This document shows, piece by piece, positions 55,493 through 64,000 of a DNA stretch of 64,000 nt (within the stretch, counting starts at the first letter, position 1; every line of letters starts with the position of its first letter). Source of the DNA: Angustibacter luteus (GTDB lineage Bacteria > Actinomycetota > Actinomycetes > Actinomycetales > Angustibacteraceae); assembly GCF_039541115.1 (NCBI RefSeq), contig NZ_BAABFP010000008.1, positions 186,001 through 250,000 on the forward strand, given 5' to 3'. The notes below the pieces were generated by a model. The model had not been told where the DNA came from, made no database searches, and worked only from the letters and a program-made list of their open reading frames with translations. Both the position numbers and the translations under genes were made by a program.

Positions 55493-56893
55493 CTAGACGA
55501 TCCAGGGTCCGTGCCAGCCGCCCGTCTCCTCGACCAGCGCGTCGGCCGCCGCCGGCCCCCACGAGCCGGGTTCGTACGACTGGACGGCCGTCGGGTGGTC
55601 GATGAGCGGCTGCATGATGCGCCAGTTCTCCTCGACCAGGTCCTGCCGCTTGAACTTCGACGTGTCCCCGATCATCGCGGCGTGCAGGAGCACCTCGTAC
55701 GGCGTCGGCGCCTCGCCGCCCTCGGCAGCGAACTCCATGTCGAGGGTGATGGACTCGGCCCGGTCGGCGTCGGCTCGACGGGCATCCAGGCGCAGCCGCA
55801 CCCCGGTGGACGGGTCGAGCTTCACGACGAGCTGGTCGCGCGGCCGGTCCGCGCTGGCGTCGTAGCCGAACCCGAAGTCCACCGGCGGCGGCTGCTTGAA
55901 GACCACCCGCAGCTCGGTCTGGGTGACCTGCAGCTTCTTGCCCGTGCGGATGTAGAAGGGGACGCCGGACCAGCGCCAGTTCTCGATCTCCAGGCGCAGC
56001 GCCACGAACGTCTCGGTGGTCGAGTCGGCCGCGACGCCGTCCACGTCCTTGTACCCGTCGTACTGGCCGCGCACGTAGTGCGCGGGGTCGGCGTCCGCGA
56101 CGGCGCGGAAGAGCGCGACCTGCGCGTCCTTGAGGGCGTCGGGGTTGCGGCCGCCCGGGGGCTCCATGGCCGCCGCCGCGACGACCTGCATGAGGTGGTT
56201 CACCACGACGTCGCGCAGTGCGCCGACCGGCTCGTAGAAGTGGCCGCGCCCGTCGATGCCGAAGCTCTCGGCCATCGTGATCTCGACGGACTCGACGTAC
56301 TGGCGGTTCCACAGCGGTTCGAGCATGGTGTTCGCGAACCGCAGGTGCAGGATCTCGGCCAGGCCCATCTTGCCGAGGTAGTGGTCGACCCGGCAGAGCT
56401 GGGACTCCTCGACGTACTGGTGCAGCTCGGCGGCGAGCGCCCGCGCGGACTGCAGGTCGTGGCCGAACGGCTTCTCGATGACGATCCGCGCGTCCGTGGT
56501 GAGCTCGGCCTCGGCCAGCCCCTTGACGACGGTGGAGAACAGGAACGGCGGGATCTCCAGGTAGTAGACGGGACGCCGGGCGGCGCCGGTCGCGGTGGCG
56601 ACGCGCTGGTAGGTGCCGGCGTCGCCGAAGTCTCCGGCCACGTAGGAGAGCCGGGCGGCGAACCGGGCGAAGACGTCCTCGTCGAGCGGTTCGCCGGTGG
56701 CCACGATGGAGTCCCGGGCGCGCTGGACGAGCCGGTCCAGCGACCAGTCGTCCACGGCCACCCCGACGACCGGGCAGTCGAGCAGGCCGCGGCGCTCCAG
56801 CCGGTACAGCGAGCGGAACGTCATGACCCGGGCGAGGTCGCCGGTGATCCCGAAGACCACGAGGACGTCGGCCGGTTCCGTGGACGTCGTCAT
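55493..56893 (-). CDS. zwf: Glucose-6-phosphate dehydrogenase
   Basis: 466 residues. Catalytic [10 protein letters not shown] and N-terminal Rossmann [13 protein letters not shown] identify NADP-dependent G6PD, first step of the pentose-phosphate pathway. The normal nucleotide-binding region usually continues to PALYxL; here [10 protein letters not shown], as in some actinobacterial paralogs. Overlaps GH15 by ATGA and is 4 bp from CHAT. Confidence 0.95.
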   Translation of the reverse strand: MTTSTEPADVLVVFGITGDLARVMTFRSLYRLERRGLLDCPVVGVAVDDWSLDRLVQRARDSIVATGEPLDEDVFARFAARLSYVAGDFGDAGTYQRVATATGAARRPVYYLEIPPFLFSTVVKGLAEAELTTDARIVIEKPFGHDLQSARALAAELHQYVEESQLCRVDHYLGKMGLAEILHLRFANTMLEPLWNRQYVESVEITMAESFGIDGRGHFYEPVGALRDVVVNHLMQVVAAAAMEPPGGRNPDALKDAQVALFRAVADADPAHYVRGQYDGYKDVDGVAADSTTETFVALRLEIENWRWSGVPFYIRTGKKLQVTQTELRVVFKQPPPVDFGFGYDASADRPRDQLVVKLDPSTGVRLRLDARRADADRAESITLDMEFAAEGGEAPTPYEVLLHAAMIGDTSKFKRQDLVEENWRIMQPLIDHPTAVQSYEPGSWGPAAADALVEETGGWHGPWIV

Positions 56894-58752
56894 CGCGCAC
56901 CTCCCGGGACGTTGCGGCGCTGTCGGTTGAGGGCCGCGTCGAGGGTGATGGCGGCGTCGATCAGGGCGAGGTGGGTGAAGGCCTGCGGGAAGTTGCCGAG
57001 CTGCTCACCGGTCGCGCCGATCTCCTCCGAGTACAGGCCGAGGTGGTTGGAGTAGGTGAGCATCTTGGCGAAGGTCAGCCGGGCCTCGTCGAGCCGGCCG
57101 GCCCGGGCGAGGGCGTCCACGTAGTTGAACGTGCACAGCGAGAAGGTGCCTTCGGAGCCCGCGAGGCCGTCCGGCGAGGCGGCCGGGTCGTACCGGTAGA
57201 CGAGGCTGTCGGTGACCAGCTCGGCGTCCATCGCGGCGAGCGTGGACGTCCACTGCGGGTCGGTCGGCGAGATGAAGCCGACCGTGGCCATCCGCAGCAG
57301 CGAGGAGTCGAGGACGTCGCTGCCGTAGTGCTGCACGAACGACCGCCGTTCGGCGCTCCAGCCCTTGTCCATCACCTGGTAGTAGACGGCGTCGCGCGCG
57401 CTGGCCCAGCGGTCGGCGTGCGCCGGTCGCCCGCGACTGGTGGCCAGCCGCAGTGCGCGGTCGAAGGCCACCCAGCTCATCACCCGCCCGTAGGTGAAGT
57501 CCTGCTTGCCGCCGCGGGTCTCCCAGATGCCCTCCCCCGGGCGGTCCCAGTGGTCAGTCAGCCAGTCGATCATGTCGCGCAGCGCCAGCCAGCCGCCGTG
57601 GTCGAGCTCGATGCCGTGCTGGTCGGCGAAGTACATGCTGTCGACGGCCTCGCCGTAGATGTCCATCTGGGTCTGCTCCATCGCCCCGTTGCCGATCCGC
57701 ACGGGGTAGGAGCCGCGGTAGCCGGACCAGTGGTCGAGCGTCTCCTCGCTCAGGTCCGACGAGCCGTCGACGCGGTACATGATGTTCAGCGGGCCGGACT
57801 CGCCGCCGACCTTCTCCTGCACGCGGTCGCGCAGCCACCCGCAGAAGGCCGCGGCCTCGTCGGTGAAGCCCATGCCCAGCAACGCGTACACCGAGAACGA
57901 GCCGTCCCGGACCCAGGTGTAGCGGTAGTCCCAGTTCCGTTCGCCGCCGACCTGCTCGGGCAGGCCAGCGGTCGGTGCGGCGATGATGCCGCCGGTCGGC
58001 GCGTAGGTCATCAGCTTCAGCGTGATCGCGGAGCGTTGCAGCGCCTCGCGCCAGCGGCCGGTGTACGTCGACTGCCGCAGCCAGTGGCGCCAGAACTGCT
58101 CGGTCTCGCTCTCCAACCGTTCCACCTCGGCGACCGAGATCTCCCGCGGTGGCCCGACCGCGCCGGACTCCAGCACCACGCCGCGCACGTCGCCGGCGCG
58201 CAGCCTCGCCGTGCCGCGCACCCCGCGGCCGTCGTCGGAGACCTCCCAGACCGTGAGGTGCTCGTGGTCGGGGTCGCGCACGGCGTGCAGCGTGAGCGTG
58301 AGCCCGTCGGCCCGGAACACCACCCCGTGCTCGGTCTTGACGGTCTCGTGGCCGATCCGCGCGTAGTCGAACCGGGGGTTCACGTCGATGGTGAAGGTCA
58401 TCTCACCGCGCACGCAGCGGACCAGCCGCACCAGCTGGTGGTTGTCGGTCGCCTCCGGGCCCGGCCGGACGGTCATGAAGTCCACGACCTCACCCACGCC
58501 GTTCTCGGTCATGAACCGGGTGATCAGGATGGCGGTGTCGGGGAAGTACAGCTGGCGCGAGGTGTAGTCCGGCGTGCTCGGCGCGATCCGGAAGACCCCG
58601 CCGGCGCGGCTGTCCAGCAGGCTCGCGAACACGCTGGGCGAGTCGAACCGCGGGCAGCAGTACCAGTCGATCGCGCCGTCCTTGGAGATCAGGGCGGCGG
58701 TCTGCAGGTCGCCGATCATGCCGTGGTCCTCGATCGGCGGGTACTCGTCCAT
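56890..58752 (-). CDS. Glycoside hydrolase family 15 (glucoamylase/trehalase-like)
   Basis: 620 residues. The N-terminal beta domain begins [19 protein letters not shown]. The catalytic (alpha/alpha)6 barrel has [14 protein letters not shown] and, in the second half, [20 protein letters not shown], characteristic of bacterial GH15 glucoamylases and trehalases. It releases glucose from alpha-linked oligosaccharides or trehalose. No signal peptide, so it is cytoplasmic. I chose ATG 58752 at the family's usual start; a GTG at 58782 is possible. It heads the five-gene run. Confidence 0.92.
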   Translation of the reverse strand: MDEYPPIEDHGMIGDLQTAALISKDGAIDWYCCPRFDSPSVFASLLDSRAGGVFRIAPSTPDYTSRQLYFPDTAILITRFMTENGVGEVVDFMTVRPGPEATDNHQLVRLVRCVRGEMTFTIDVNPRFDYARIGHETVKTEHGVVFRADGLTLTLHAVRDPDHEHLTVWEVSDDGRGVRGTARLRAGDVRGVVLESGAVGPPREISVAEVERLESETEQFWRHWLRQSTYTGRWREALQRSAITLKLMTYAPTGGIIAAPTAGLPEQVGGERNWDYRYTWVRDGSFSVYALLGMGFTDEAAAFCGWLRDRVQEKVGGESGPLNIMYRVDGSSDLSEETLDHWSGYRGSYPVRIGNGAMEQTQMDIYGEAVDSMYFADQHGIELDHGGWLALRDMIDWLTDHWDRPGEGIWETRGGKQDFTYGRVMSWVAFDRALRLATSRGRPAHADRWASARDAVYYQVMDKGWSAERRSFVQHYGSDVLDSSLLRMATVGFISPTDPQWTSTLAAMDAELVTDSLVYRYDPAASPDGLAGSEGTFSLCTFNYVDALARAGRLDEARLTFAKMLTYSNHLGLYSEEIGATGEQLGNFPQAFTHLALIDAAITLDAALNRQRRNVPGGAR

Positions 58753-58889
58753 GCCGGCCTCACTCTCGTTGATCTTCCTCACCCACCCTCGGCCGCGGCG
58801 CCCGCCCTGTCATCGCCCACAACGGGTGACGCGCTCGTGACCTGGCCGTGGTGACCTACCGGGAGCGAACTCACCAGGAGGCGACGGCG

Positions 58890-60101
58890 ATGAGTCTCGA
58901 GACCGGTCTGCGCACGCTCCTGGTCGTGTCCTTGGTGGCCACCCTGGCGCCGTTCGTCGCCGGCCTGCTGCACGCGGCCAAGGTGCCGCAGGTCGTGGTG
59001 CTGATCCTGGGCGGGATCCTGATCGGCCCTGAGGTCCTGGACCTGGCCGACCGCGCGGACATCTCGTTGCTGGCCAACATCGGGCTGGGGTTCCTGTTCC
59101 TGATGGCGGGCTACGAGCTCGAGCTGGAGCTGTTCCGCGAGCGCGGCGGCCGGCGAGCGGTGGTCGCCTGGTTCGTGACGGCCGTCATCGCCGTGGCGGT
59201 GACCGGCGTCCTGGCGGCCCTGGGCTTCGTGCACGCCTTCGTGCCGGTGGCGCTGGGGCTCACCACGACGGCCTTCGGCACGCTGCTGCCGATCCTGCGC
59301 GACAACGACATGCTGTCCGGTTCGTTCCGGCACTACGTGCTCCCGGCGGGGGCGGTGGGCGAGTTCCTGCCGATCGTGGGGATCGCGATCTTCCTCAGCG
59401 CCAACGGCAAGGTCCTCGGCCTGGTGTCGCTGCTGGCGATGGGCGTGGTGGCGCTGGCGCTCACGTACGTCCCGCGACTGGCGCGCAGCAAGCGGTTCGC
59501 CACCATCGCGCGCGAGGGCGAGCACGCGACGTCCCAGACGACCCTGCGGTTCACGCTCACGTTGCTGTTCGCCCTGCTGCTGGTCGCGAGCAACTTCGGG
59601 CTGGACGTCGTCCTCGGCGCATTCCTGGCCGGCGTGGTCCTCAAGCGGTGGGCCCCCGGCGACGTGCACTCGCTGGAGACCAAGCTGGACGCCGTGGGCT
59701 ACGGCTTCTTCATCCCGGTCTTCTTCGTGTCCTCCGGGATGGGTCTGGACCTGCGCTCCATCGCCGAGAACCCGTGGCGGCTGCTGGTCTTCTTCGTCCT
59801 GCTGCTGCTGGTCCGCGGGTTGCCCGCACTGGCGCTCTACCGCGGTCTGCTGCCGCTGCCCCAACGGTTCCAGATGATGTTCCTGACCGCGACGGCGCTG
59901 CCGCTGCTGGTCGCGCTGTCCGAGATCGGGCTGAGCACCGGTCACATGCTGCCGGCGAACGCGGCGGCGCTCGTCGGCGCCGGCGTGCTGTCCGTGATGG
60001 TGTTCCCGGGCGTCGCCGTGGCCCTGAACCGCTACAGCGGCAGCGCCTCCGACCCGGCGAACCCCGCCCCGGCTGACGCGGAGCCGGAGGCTGCCGGCTA
60101 G
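58890..60101 (+). CDS. Cation:proton antiporter (CPA2-type)
   Basis: 403 residues, twelve or so TM helices. HAAKVPQVVVLILGGILIGP and the central LTTTAFGTLLPIL and FLAGVVLKRW segments fit CPA2 (KefB/C-like) antiporters, which exchange Na+ or K+ for H+. The usual C-terminal TrkA-N regulatory domain is missing: the protein ends in an acidic tail. An AGGAGG ribosome-binding site precedes the ATG at 58890, so the upstream in-frame start at 58848 is rejected. It converges with the GGDEF-EAL gene, overlapping by 4 bp. Confidence 0.92.
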   Translation: MSLETGLRTLLVVSLVATLAPFVAGLLHAAKVPQVVVLILGGILIGPEVLDLADRADISLLANIGLGFLFLMAGYELELELFRERGGRRAVVAWFVTAVIAVAVTGVLAALGFVHAFVPVALGLTTTAFGTLLPILRDNDMLSGSFRHYVLPAGAVGEFLPIVGIAIFLSANGKVLGLVSLLAMGVVALALTYVPRLARSKRFATIAREGEHATSQTTLRFTLTLLFALLLVASNFGLDVVLGAFLAGVVLKRWAPGDVHSLETKLDAVGYGFFIPVFFVSSGMGLDLRSIAENPWRLLVFFVLLLLVRGLPALALYRGLLPLPQRFQMMFLTATALPLLVALSEIGLSTGHMLPANAAALVGAGVLSVMVFPGVAVALNRYSGSASDPANPAPADAEPEAAG

Positions 60102-62089
60102 ACCAGCATCGCGGCGGCGGTCTCGGCGTCCACCGCTGGGCTGTAGAGGAAACCTTGGACCAGCTCGCACCCGAGCTCGGCCAGCGCCGCCTCCAGCTCG
60201 GGCGTCTCGACGCCCTCGGCGACGGTGGTCAGCCCCAGCGAGCGGGCGATGGCCAGGACGGACGTGAGCAGCGCCCGCCCCTGCGGGTCGTTGGCCCGCC
60301 GGACGATCGACTGGTCGACCTTCAGGACGTCGACCGGCAGGCGCGACACCGCGCCCAGCGCGCTGTACCCGGTGCCGAAGTCGTCCAGAGCGATCCGCAC
60401 GCCCTCCGCCCGGAGGCCGGCGAGGATCGCGGAGGCTGCCTCGTCCACGGCCAGCGACTCGGTGACCTCGAGCGCGATCAGCCCCGGCGGCACCCCCGTC
60501 GCCAGGCAGCCCAGGACAGCGTCGGCGAACCGGCGCGAGGAGAGCTGGCGGGGTGAGACGTTCACGCTGAGGGTGACCTGGTGCCCGTCCGCCAGCCACC
60601 GCTGCAGCTGCTGCACGGCCTGCCGCAGCACGTGTTCGCCGATCTCGTTGATCAACCCGGTCGACTCGGCGATCGGGATCCACTCGTTCGGCGACAGGGT
60701 GGCGCTGCCCTGCTGCCAACGGGCCAGGGCCTCGAAGCCGACGATCCGCCGGTCCGGCAGGCTCAGGATGGGTTGGAAGTGGGTGAGGATCTCGCCCCGC
60801 TCGACGGCCCCGACCAGCCGGCGCTCGAGGTCGGCGCGGTAGACGACGGCCGAGCGCAGGCCGTCGTGGAACTGGCCGATCAAGGCGCCGCCGCGGGCCT
60901 TCGCGTCGTACATCGCGGTGTCGGCGTCCCGGAACATGGTGTCCGCGTCGGCCTGGCTGCAGCCGTCCGCGGTCGTGGTCACGATGCCGACGCTGGCCGT
61001 GACGGCGGCGCTGACCCGGGTGGTGACGAACGCCTGCTCGAAGGCCGCGGTCAGTCGCTGCCCGAGCTCCGCGACGCTGTCCTCGCCGTCCGCGTCGGTG
61101 CAGAGCACGACGAACTCGTCGCCGCCGAAGCGACCGACGACGTCGCAGCCGCGGGCCAGGCCGACCAGTCGGCGGGCCAGCTCCTCGAGCACCTCGTCGC
61201 CCGCCGGGTGACCGTGCACGTCGTTGATCGCGCGAAAGCGGTCGACGTCGCACAGGGCGACGGCGAGGGTCGCCGGGTGGCGGGCGCCGTCCGCGATCGC
61301 CTGGTTCACCAGCTCGCGCAGGCGGGACCGGTTGGCCAGCCCGGTGAGCTCGTCGGTGGCCGCCCGCCGCTTGAGCTCGTCGTTGGCGCGCTGCCGGTCG
61401 TCCGCCAGCCGCCGGACGGTCCGGTAGGCGTTCATCTGGCGCCCCCACAGGATGGCGGCGATGGAGATCAGGGCGGGCAGCGGGACGTAGCCCGACAGCA
61501 CCTCCGCCGCGACCGCGGAGCCCGACACGACGGTGACGACGGCGAGCACCAGGGACAGGACGAAGCCGACGACCAGCACCGACCGCTCCCGGTCCGAGCG
61601 GCCGCGCCCGGAGCTGACGCACAGGTACCCGAAGACGAGGGCGATGACGACGAATCCGGTCGGGCCCATCAGCGGCCCGTAGTCCGGCATGCCGTCCGCC
61701 AGCCGGTGACGGAACATCAGGTCCGTGCCCGGCCACAGGACCAGTCGCGTCCCGGCGACCACGACGATGGCCGACGTCAGCCACCGCGGTGGCGGCCGAC
61801 CGGCGATGCTGCCGGCCAGTGGCAGCGTGCTGACGGCGAGCACGGCGAGCGCCACCGAGCGGGCGAAGAGCAGCCAGTCGGGGGTCACCGGCTTGGCGAG
61901 GGCCCGGATCACCAGGTCGTTCGTGACCAGCACGGCGGCGGCGGCCAGCGCGGTGAACACGATGAGCCGGGCCGGGGACCGGGGGCCCTCCCAGCGCCAG
62001 ACGCTGGCCTGCTGGGCGGCGAGCAGCAGCGCGAAGCCGGCCAGCACGAGCTGGAGGGCAGCGAGCACCGTCCAGCCAGCTGACACCAC
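60098..62089 (-). CDS. Membrane GGDEF-EAL cyclic-di-GMP protein
   Basis: 663 residues. About eight N-terminal TM helices (to about residue 220) with no named sensor domain, then GGDEF (active site GGDEF at 322-326) and EAL (EAL at 453-455; DDFGTGYS, VAEGVET) domains. Both catalytic signatures look intact, so it may make and degrade c-di-GMP. A GTG at 62089 is followed directly by a second GTG at 62086; either could start. It is divergent from the TetR regulator across an A/T-rich 74 bp. Confidence 0.93.
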   Translation of the reverse strand: MVSAGWTVLAALQLVLAGFALLLAAQQASVWRWEGPRSPARLIVFTALAAAAVLVTNDLVIRALAKPVTPDWLLFARSVALAVLAVSTLPLAGSIAGRPPPRWLTSAIVVVAGTRLVLWPGTDLMFRHRLADGMPDYGPLMGPTGFVVIALVFGYLCVSSGRGRSDRERSVLVVGFVLSLVLAVVTVVSGSAVAAEVLSGYVPLPALISIAAILWGRQMNAYRTVRRLADDRQRANDELKRRAATDELTGLANRSRLRELVNQAIADGARHPATLAVALCDVDRFRAINDVHGHPAGDEVLEELARRLVGLARGCDVVGRFGGDEFVVLCTDADGEDSVAELGQRLTAAFEQAFVTTRVSAAVTASVGIVTTTADGCSQADADTMFRDADTAMYDAKARGGALIGQFHDGLRSAVVYRADLERRLVGAVERGEILTHFQPILSLPDRRIVGFEALARWQQGSATLSPNEWIPIAESTGLINEIGEHVLRQAVQQLQRWLADGHQVTLSVNVSPRQLSSRRFADAVLGCLATGVPPGLIALEVTESLAVDEAASAILAGLRAEGVRIALDDFGTGYSALGAVSRLPVDVLKVDQSIVRRANDPQGRALLTSVLAIARSLGLTTVAEGVETPELEAALAELGCELVQGFLYSPAVDAETAAAMLV

Positions 62090-62129
62090 TAACCCCCAAT
62101 ACCCAACGTATCGACCATTACCATACTGC

Positions 62130-62157
62130 TTGTCTATTAGTAGGTCAACTGTATGCT
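62130..62157 (+). promoter_or_regulatory. Leaderless promoter of the TetR gene
   Basis: TTGTCT (62130-62135), 16 bp, then TATGCT (62152-62157), which is six bases before the GTG at 62164. This fits transcription starting at the GTG. The A/T-rich interval also serves the divergent GGDEF-EAL gene. Confidence 0.6.
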
Positions 62158-62163
62158 GCGGAC

Positions 62164-62787
62164 GTGACCGACCGACGACAACGCAAGTCGCGAGCCGCCC
62201 TCCAGCAGGCCTTGATCACCCTCGTCGCGGCCAAACCGTATGACGCGATCACGGTGGAGGACATCACCGAGTACGCCGACGTCGCGCGGGCCACGTTCTA
62301 CGCGCACGTCAAGGACAAGCCGGCGCTCCTCCTCGAGGTCAGCCAGCAGCTGGTCGCCGAGCTCACCGAGCGCGCCCAGGCCGTTGCCGCGCCCGAGCCG
62401 CCGGTCTACACGGGCGGCGCGGTGTTCACGATCTTCGACCAGGCGGCGCGGCACCGTGCCCTGTACCGGCTGGTCATCAGCGGCGAGGGAGGCTCGGTGG
62501 CCCGGACCGAGCTCGTCGCGGCCTTCGAGCGACTCACCGGCGCCGTCCTGACCCGGATGGTCGCGGCCCCCGCCCACGAACCGCGAGTCCCGATGGACGT
62601 GATCACCACGGCGTACGTCGGGGCGATCCTGCTCACCCTCGAACGCTGGCTCGGTGAGCACCCCGACGCGGACTCGACCGACCCCGGCTCCCGACAGGTC
62701 GCCACGGACTTCCTGCGCTCGCAGGTGGGCGGCCTGGAGTGGTCGCTCGGCTACCAGCCCGGCGAGGCCCGTTTCGAAAGGGCGTGA
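62164..62787 (+). CDS. TetR-family transcriptional regulator
   Basis: 207 residues. The N-terminal helix-turn-helix (about 12-58; [24 protein letters not shown]) is typical of TetR. The C-terminal ligand-binding domain is helical and has no recognisable ligand signature. It probably represses itself and perhaps the divergent GGDEF-EAL gene. Its GTG start sits at the expected transcription start of a TATGCT -10 element. Confidence 0.92.
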   Translation: MTDRRQRKSRAALQQALITLVAAKPYDAITVEDITEYADVARATFYAHVKDKPALLLEVSQQLVAELTERAQAVAAPEPPVYTGGAVFTIFDQAARHRALYRLVISGEGGSVARTELVAAFERLTGAVLTRMVAAPAHEPRVPMDVITTAYVGAILLTLERWLGEHPDADSTDPGSRQVATDFLRSQVGGLEWSLGYQPGEARFERA

Positions 62788-62860
62788 CACCGGCCGCGAC
62801 GTCCCAGCGCTGAGCACCCCCGTCGGTAGCGTGGAGGAGCCGTCGACGCAGGGAGGAACG

Positions 62861-63568
62861 GTGCTCGGACTTCCGGACCACGTGCAGGCCTGCCTGTTCG
62901 ACCTGGACGGTGTGCTGACCGACACGGCGAGCGTGCACACGAAGGCGTGGACGGCGATGTTCGACGCGTACCTGCGCGAGCGCGCCGACCGCGGCGGCGA
63001 GCCGTTCCAGCCGTTCGACCCGGTCGCGGACTACCAGCGGTACGTCGACGGGCTGCCCCGCGACGACGGCGTCCGCACGTTCCTGGCCAGCCGGGGCATC
63101 GAGCTGGACGACGACGAGGTCACCGCGCTGGGCGACCGCAAGAACGCCGCGTTCCAGCAGACCCTGCACCGCGACGGCGTGCAGGTCTTCGAGGACGGCC
63201 GGCGCTACCTCGCCGCAGCAGCCGACGCGGGCCTGAAGATCGCGGTGGTCTCGTCCAGCGCGAACACCCAGGACGTCCTCGAGCTCACCGGGCTGGACCG
63301 GTTCGTGGAGCAGCGGGTCGACGGCGTGACGATCCGCGAGCAGCACCTGCGCGGCAAGCCGGCCCCGGACTCGTTCCTGCTCGGCGCGCAGCGCTTGGGC
63401 GTGCCCCCGGACGCCGCAGCCGTCTTCGAGGACGCACTGTCCGGCGTCGAGGCCGGGCGGGCGGGGCACTTCGGCATCGTCGTCGGCGTCGACCGGGTCG
63501 GCCACGCGGCCGCCCTGCGCAGCCACGGGGCGGACGTCGTCGTGCAGAGCCTGGAGGAGCTGCTGTGA
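62861..63568 (+). CDS. HAD-superfamily beta-phosphoglucomutase-like protein
   Basis: 235 residues. [10 protein letters not shown] gives the nucleophile Asp and general acid Asp; [16 protein letters not shown] and [11 protein letters not shown] complete the HAD motifs. It resembles beta-phosphoglucomutases, which convert beta-glucose-1-phosphate to glucose-6-phosphate. The neighbouring GH65 gene makes this substrate plausible. A GGGAGG ribosome-binding site precedes the GTG. The stop overlaps the GH65 GTG. Confidence 0.88.
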   Translation: MLGLPDHVQACLFDLDGVLTDTASVHTKAWTAMFDAYLRERADRGGEPFQPFDPVADYQRYVDGLPRDDGVRTFLASRGIELDDDEVTALGDRKNAAFQQTLHRDGVQVFEDGRRYLAAAADAGLKIAVVSSSANTQDVLELTGLDRFVEQRVDGVTIREQHLRGKPAPDSFLLGAQRLGVPPDAAAVFEDALSGVEAGRAGHFGIVVGVDRVGHAAALRSHGADVVVQSLEELL

Positions 63569-64000
63569 TCGAGCAGGGCGCGTTCCCGGTCGAGCCGTGG
63601 CACATCCGCGAGACCCGGCTGGACCTGGGGCTGATCGCGCAGTCGGAGTCCATCTTCGCCCTGAGCAACGGCCACATCGGGCTGCGCGGCAACCTCGACG
63701 AGGGCGAACCCGCCGGGCTGCCCGGTACCTACCTCGGGTCCTTCTACGAGACCCGGCCGCTGCCCTACGCCGAGGCCGGGTTCGGCTACCCGGAGGACGG
63801 CCAGACGCTGGTGGACGTCACCAACGGCAAGGTGATCCGGCTGCTCGTCGACGACGAGCCGTTCGACGTCCGGTACGGCGAGCTGCTGGAGCACGAGCGG
63901 GTGCTCGACCTGCGCGCCGGGACGCTGCTGCGCACCGCGCGCTGGCGCTCCCCCGCGGGCAAGGAGGTCGCCATCACCTCGACCCGGCTGGTGTCCTTCG
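63565..64000 (+). CDS. Glycoside hydrolase family 65 protein (partial, N-terminus)
   Basis: The first 145 residues are present; the gene runs off the window. [43 protein letters not shown] and the [12 protein letters not shown] segment match the N-terminal beta-sandwich of GH65 phosphorylases (maltose, trehalose, kojibiose and nigerose). Specificity cannot be decided without the catalytic barrel. It overlaps the HAD gene by GTGA, so the pair is translationally coupled. Phosphorolysis would yield beta-glucose-1-phosphate for the HAD enzyme. Confidence 0.92.
   Translation, partial: MIEQGAFPVEPWHIRETRLDLGLIAQSESIFALSNGHIGLRGNLDEGEPAGLPGTYLGSFYETRPLPYAEAGFGYPEDGQTLVDVTNGKVIRLLVDDEPFDVRYGELLEHERVLDLRAGTLLRTARWRSPAGKEVAITSTRLVSF

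Overview
The window is from a high-GC actinobacterium (Actinomycetota). The evidence is GC-rich codon use throughout, many GTG starts, an orphan groL controlled by CIRCE, a WXG100 protein, a DUF3263/LytR_C pair, a GAF-ANTAR regulator, a DUF222-HNH (13E12-type) gene and an LPXTG surface protein. The genus cannot be named from sequence alone. I see no insertion sequence, prophage, CRISPR array, rRNA or tRNA. Coding density is very high, and many adjacent genes overlap by 4 bp (ATGA or GTGA).

Layout. 1-5.1 kb: tail of an unknown gene, DUF4031 protein, WXG100 protein, a 729-bp non-coding region with a phased array of DnaA-box-like sites, groL with two tandem CIRCE operators, a small HExxH protein, and the LytR_C/DUF3263 pair. 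5.1-13.1 kb: PLP decarboxylase, DHA2-type MFS exporter, uracil-DNA glycosylase, a phosphotransferase-fold protein and a large LuxR-family ATPase regulator. 13.2-23.4 kb: YceI protein, ThrE-like exporter, SGNH hydrolase, HMG-CoA lyase, HEAT-like protein, GAF-ANTAR regulator, panD, a metallo-beta-lactamase-fold hydrolase, a three-gene membrane operon and an aquaporin. 23.5-29.7 kb: a co-directional envelope/hydrolase cluster (membrane-anchored phosphodiesterase-like protein, flippase-like membrane protein, sulfatase, HAD phosphatase, membrane protein). 29.8-41.2 kb: DUF222-HNH gene convergent with a 3349-residue surface protein carrying 18 tandem DUF11-type repeats of about 390 bp. 41.4-45.1 kb: NhaA-DsbA fusion, APC permease and a small protein. 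45.2-49.6 kb: divergent D-amino-acid cluster (D-aminoacylase and D-serine-dehydratase-like enzyme against a PfkB kinase and RidA). 49.6-51.4 kb: EEP-fold protein, small membrane protein and nitroreductase. 51.4-58.8 kb: a tight five-gene minus-strand run, GH15 glucan hydrolase, glucose-6-phosphate dehydrogenase, CHAT (caspase-like) protein, a Cys/His small protein and a membrane protein. 58.9-64 kb: CPA2 antiporter, GGDEF-EAL protein, TetR regulator, beta-phosphoglucomutase-like HAD and the start of a GH65 phosphorylase.

How genes work together. RidA can remove the reactive enamine expected from the D-serine-dehydratase-like enzyme. The HAD/GH65 pair fits disaccharide phosphorolysis followed by beta-glucose-1-phosphate to glucose-6-phosphate conversion. 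GH15 and Zwf could feed glucan-derived glucose into the pentose-phosphate pathway.

The strongest leads are: (1) the CHAT-centred operon; (2) the DnaA-box array beside groL; (3) a recurring xANNNT-N6/7-[AG]TG start arrangement at 18 genes, implying leaderless transcription and, at several divergent pairs, nearly abutting promoters; (4) the 10-kb repeat surface gene.
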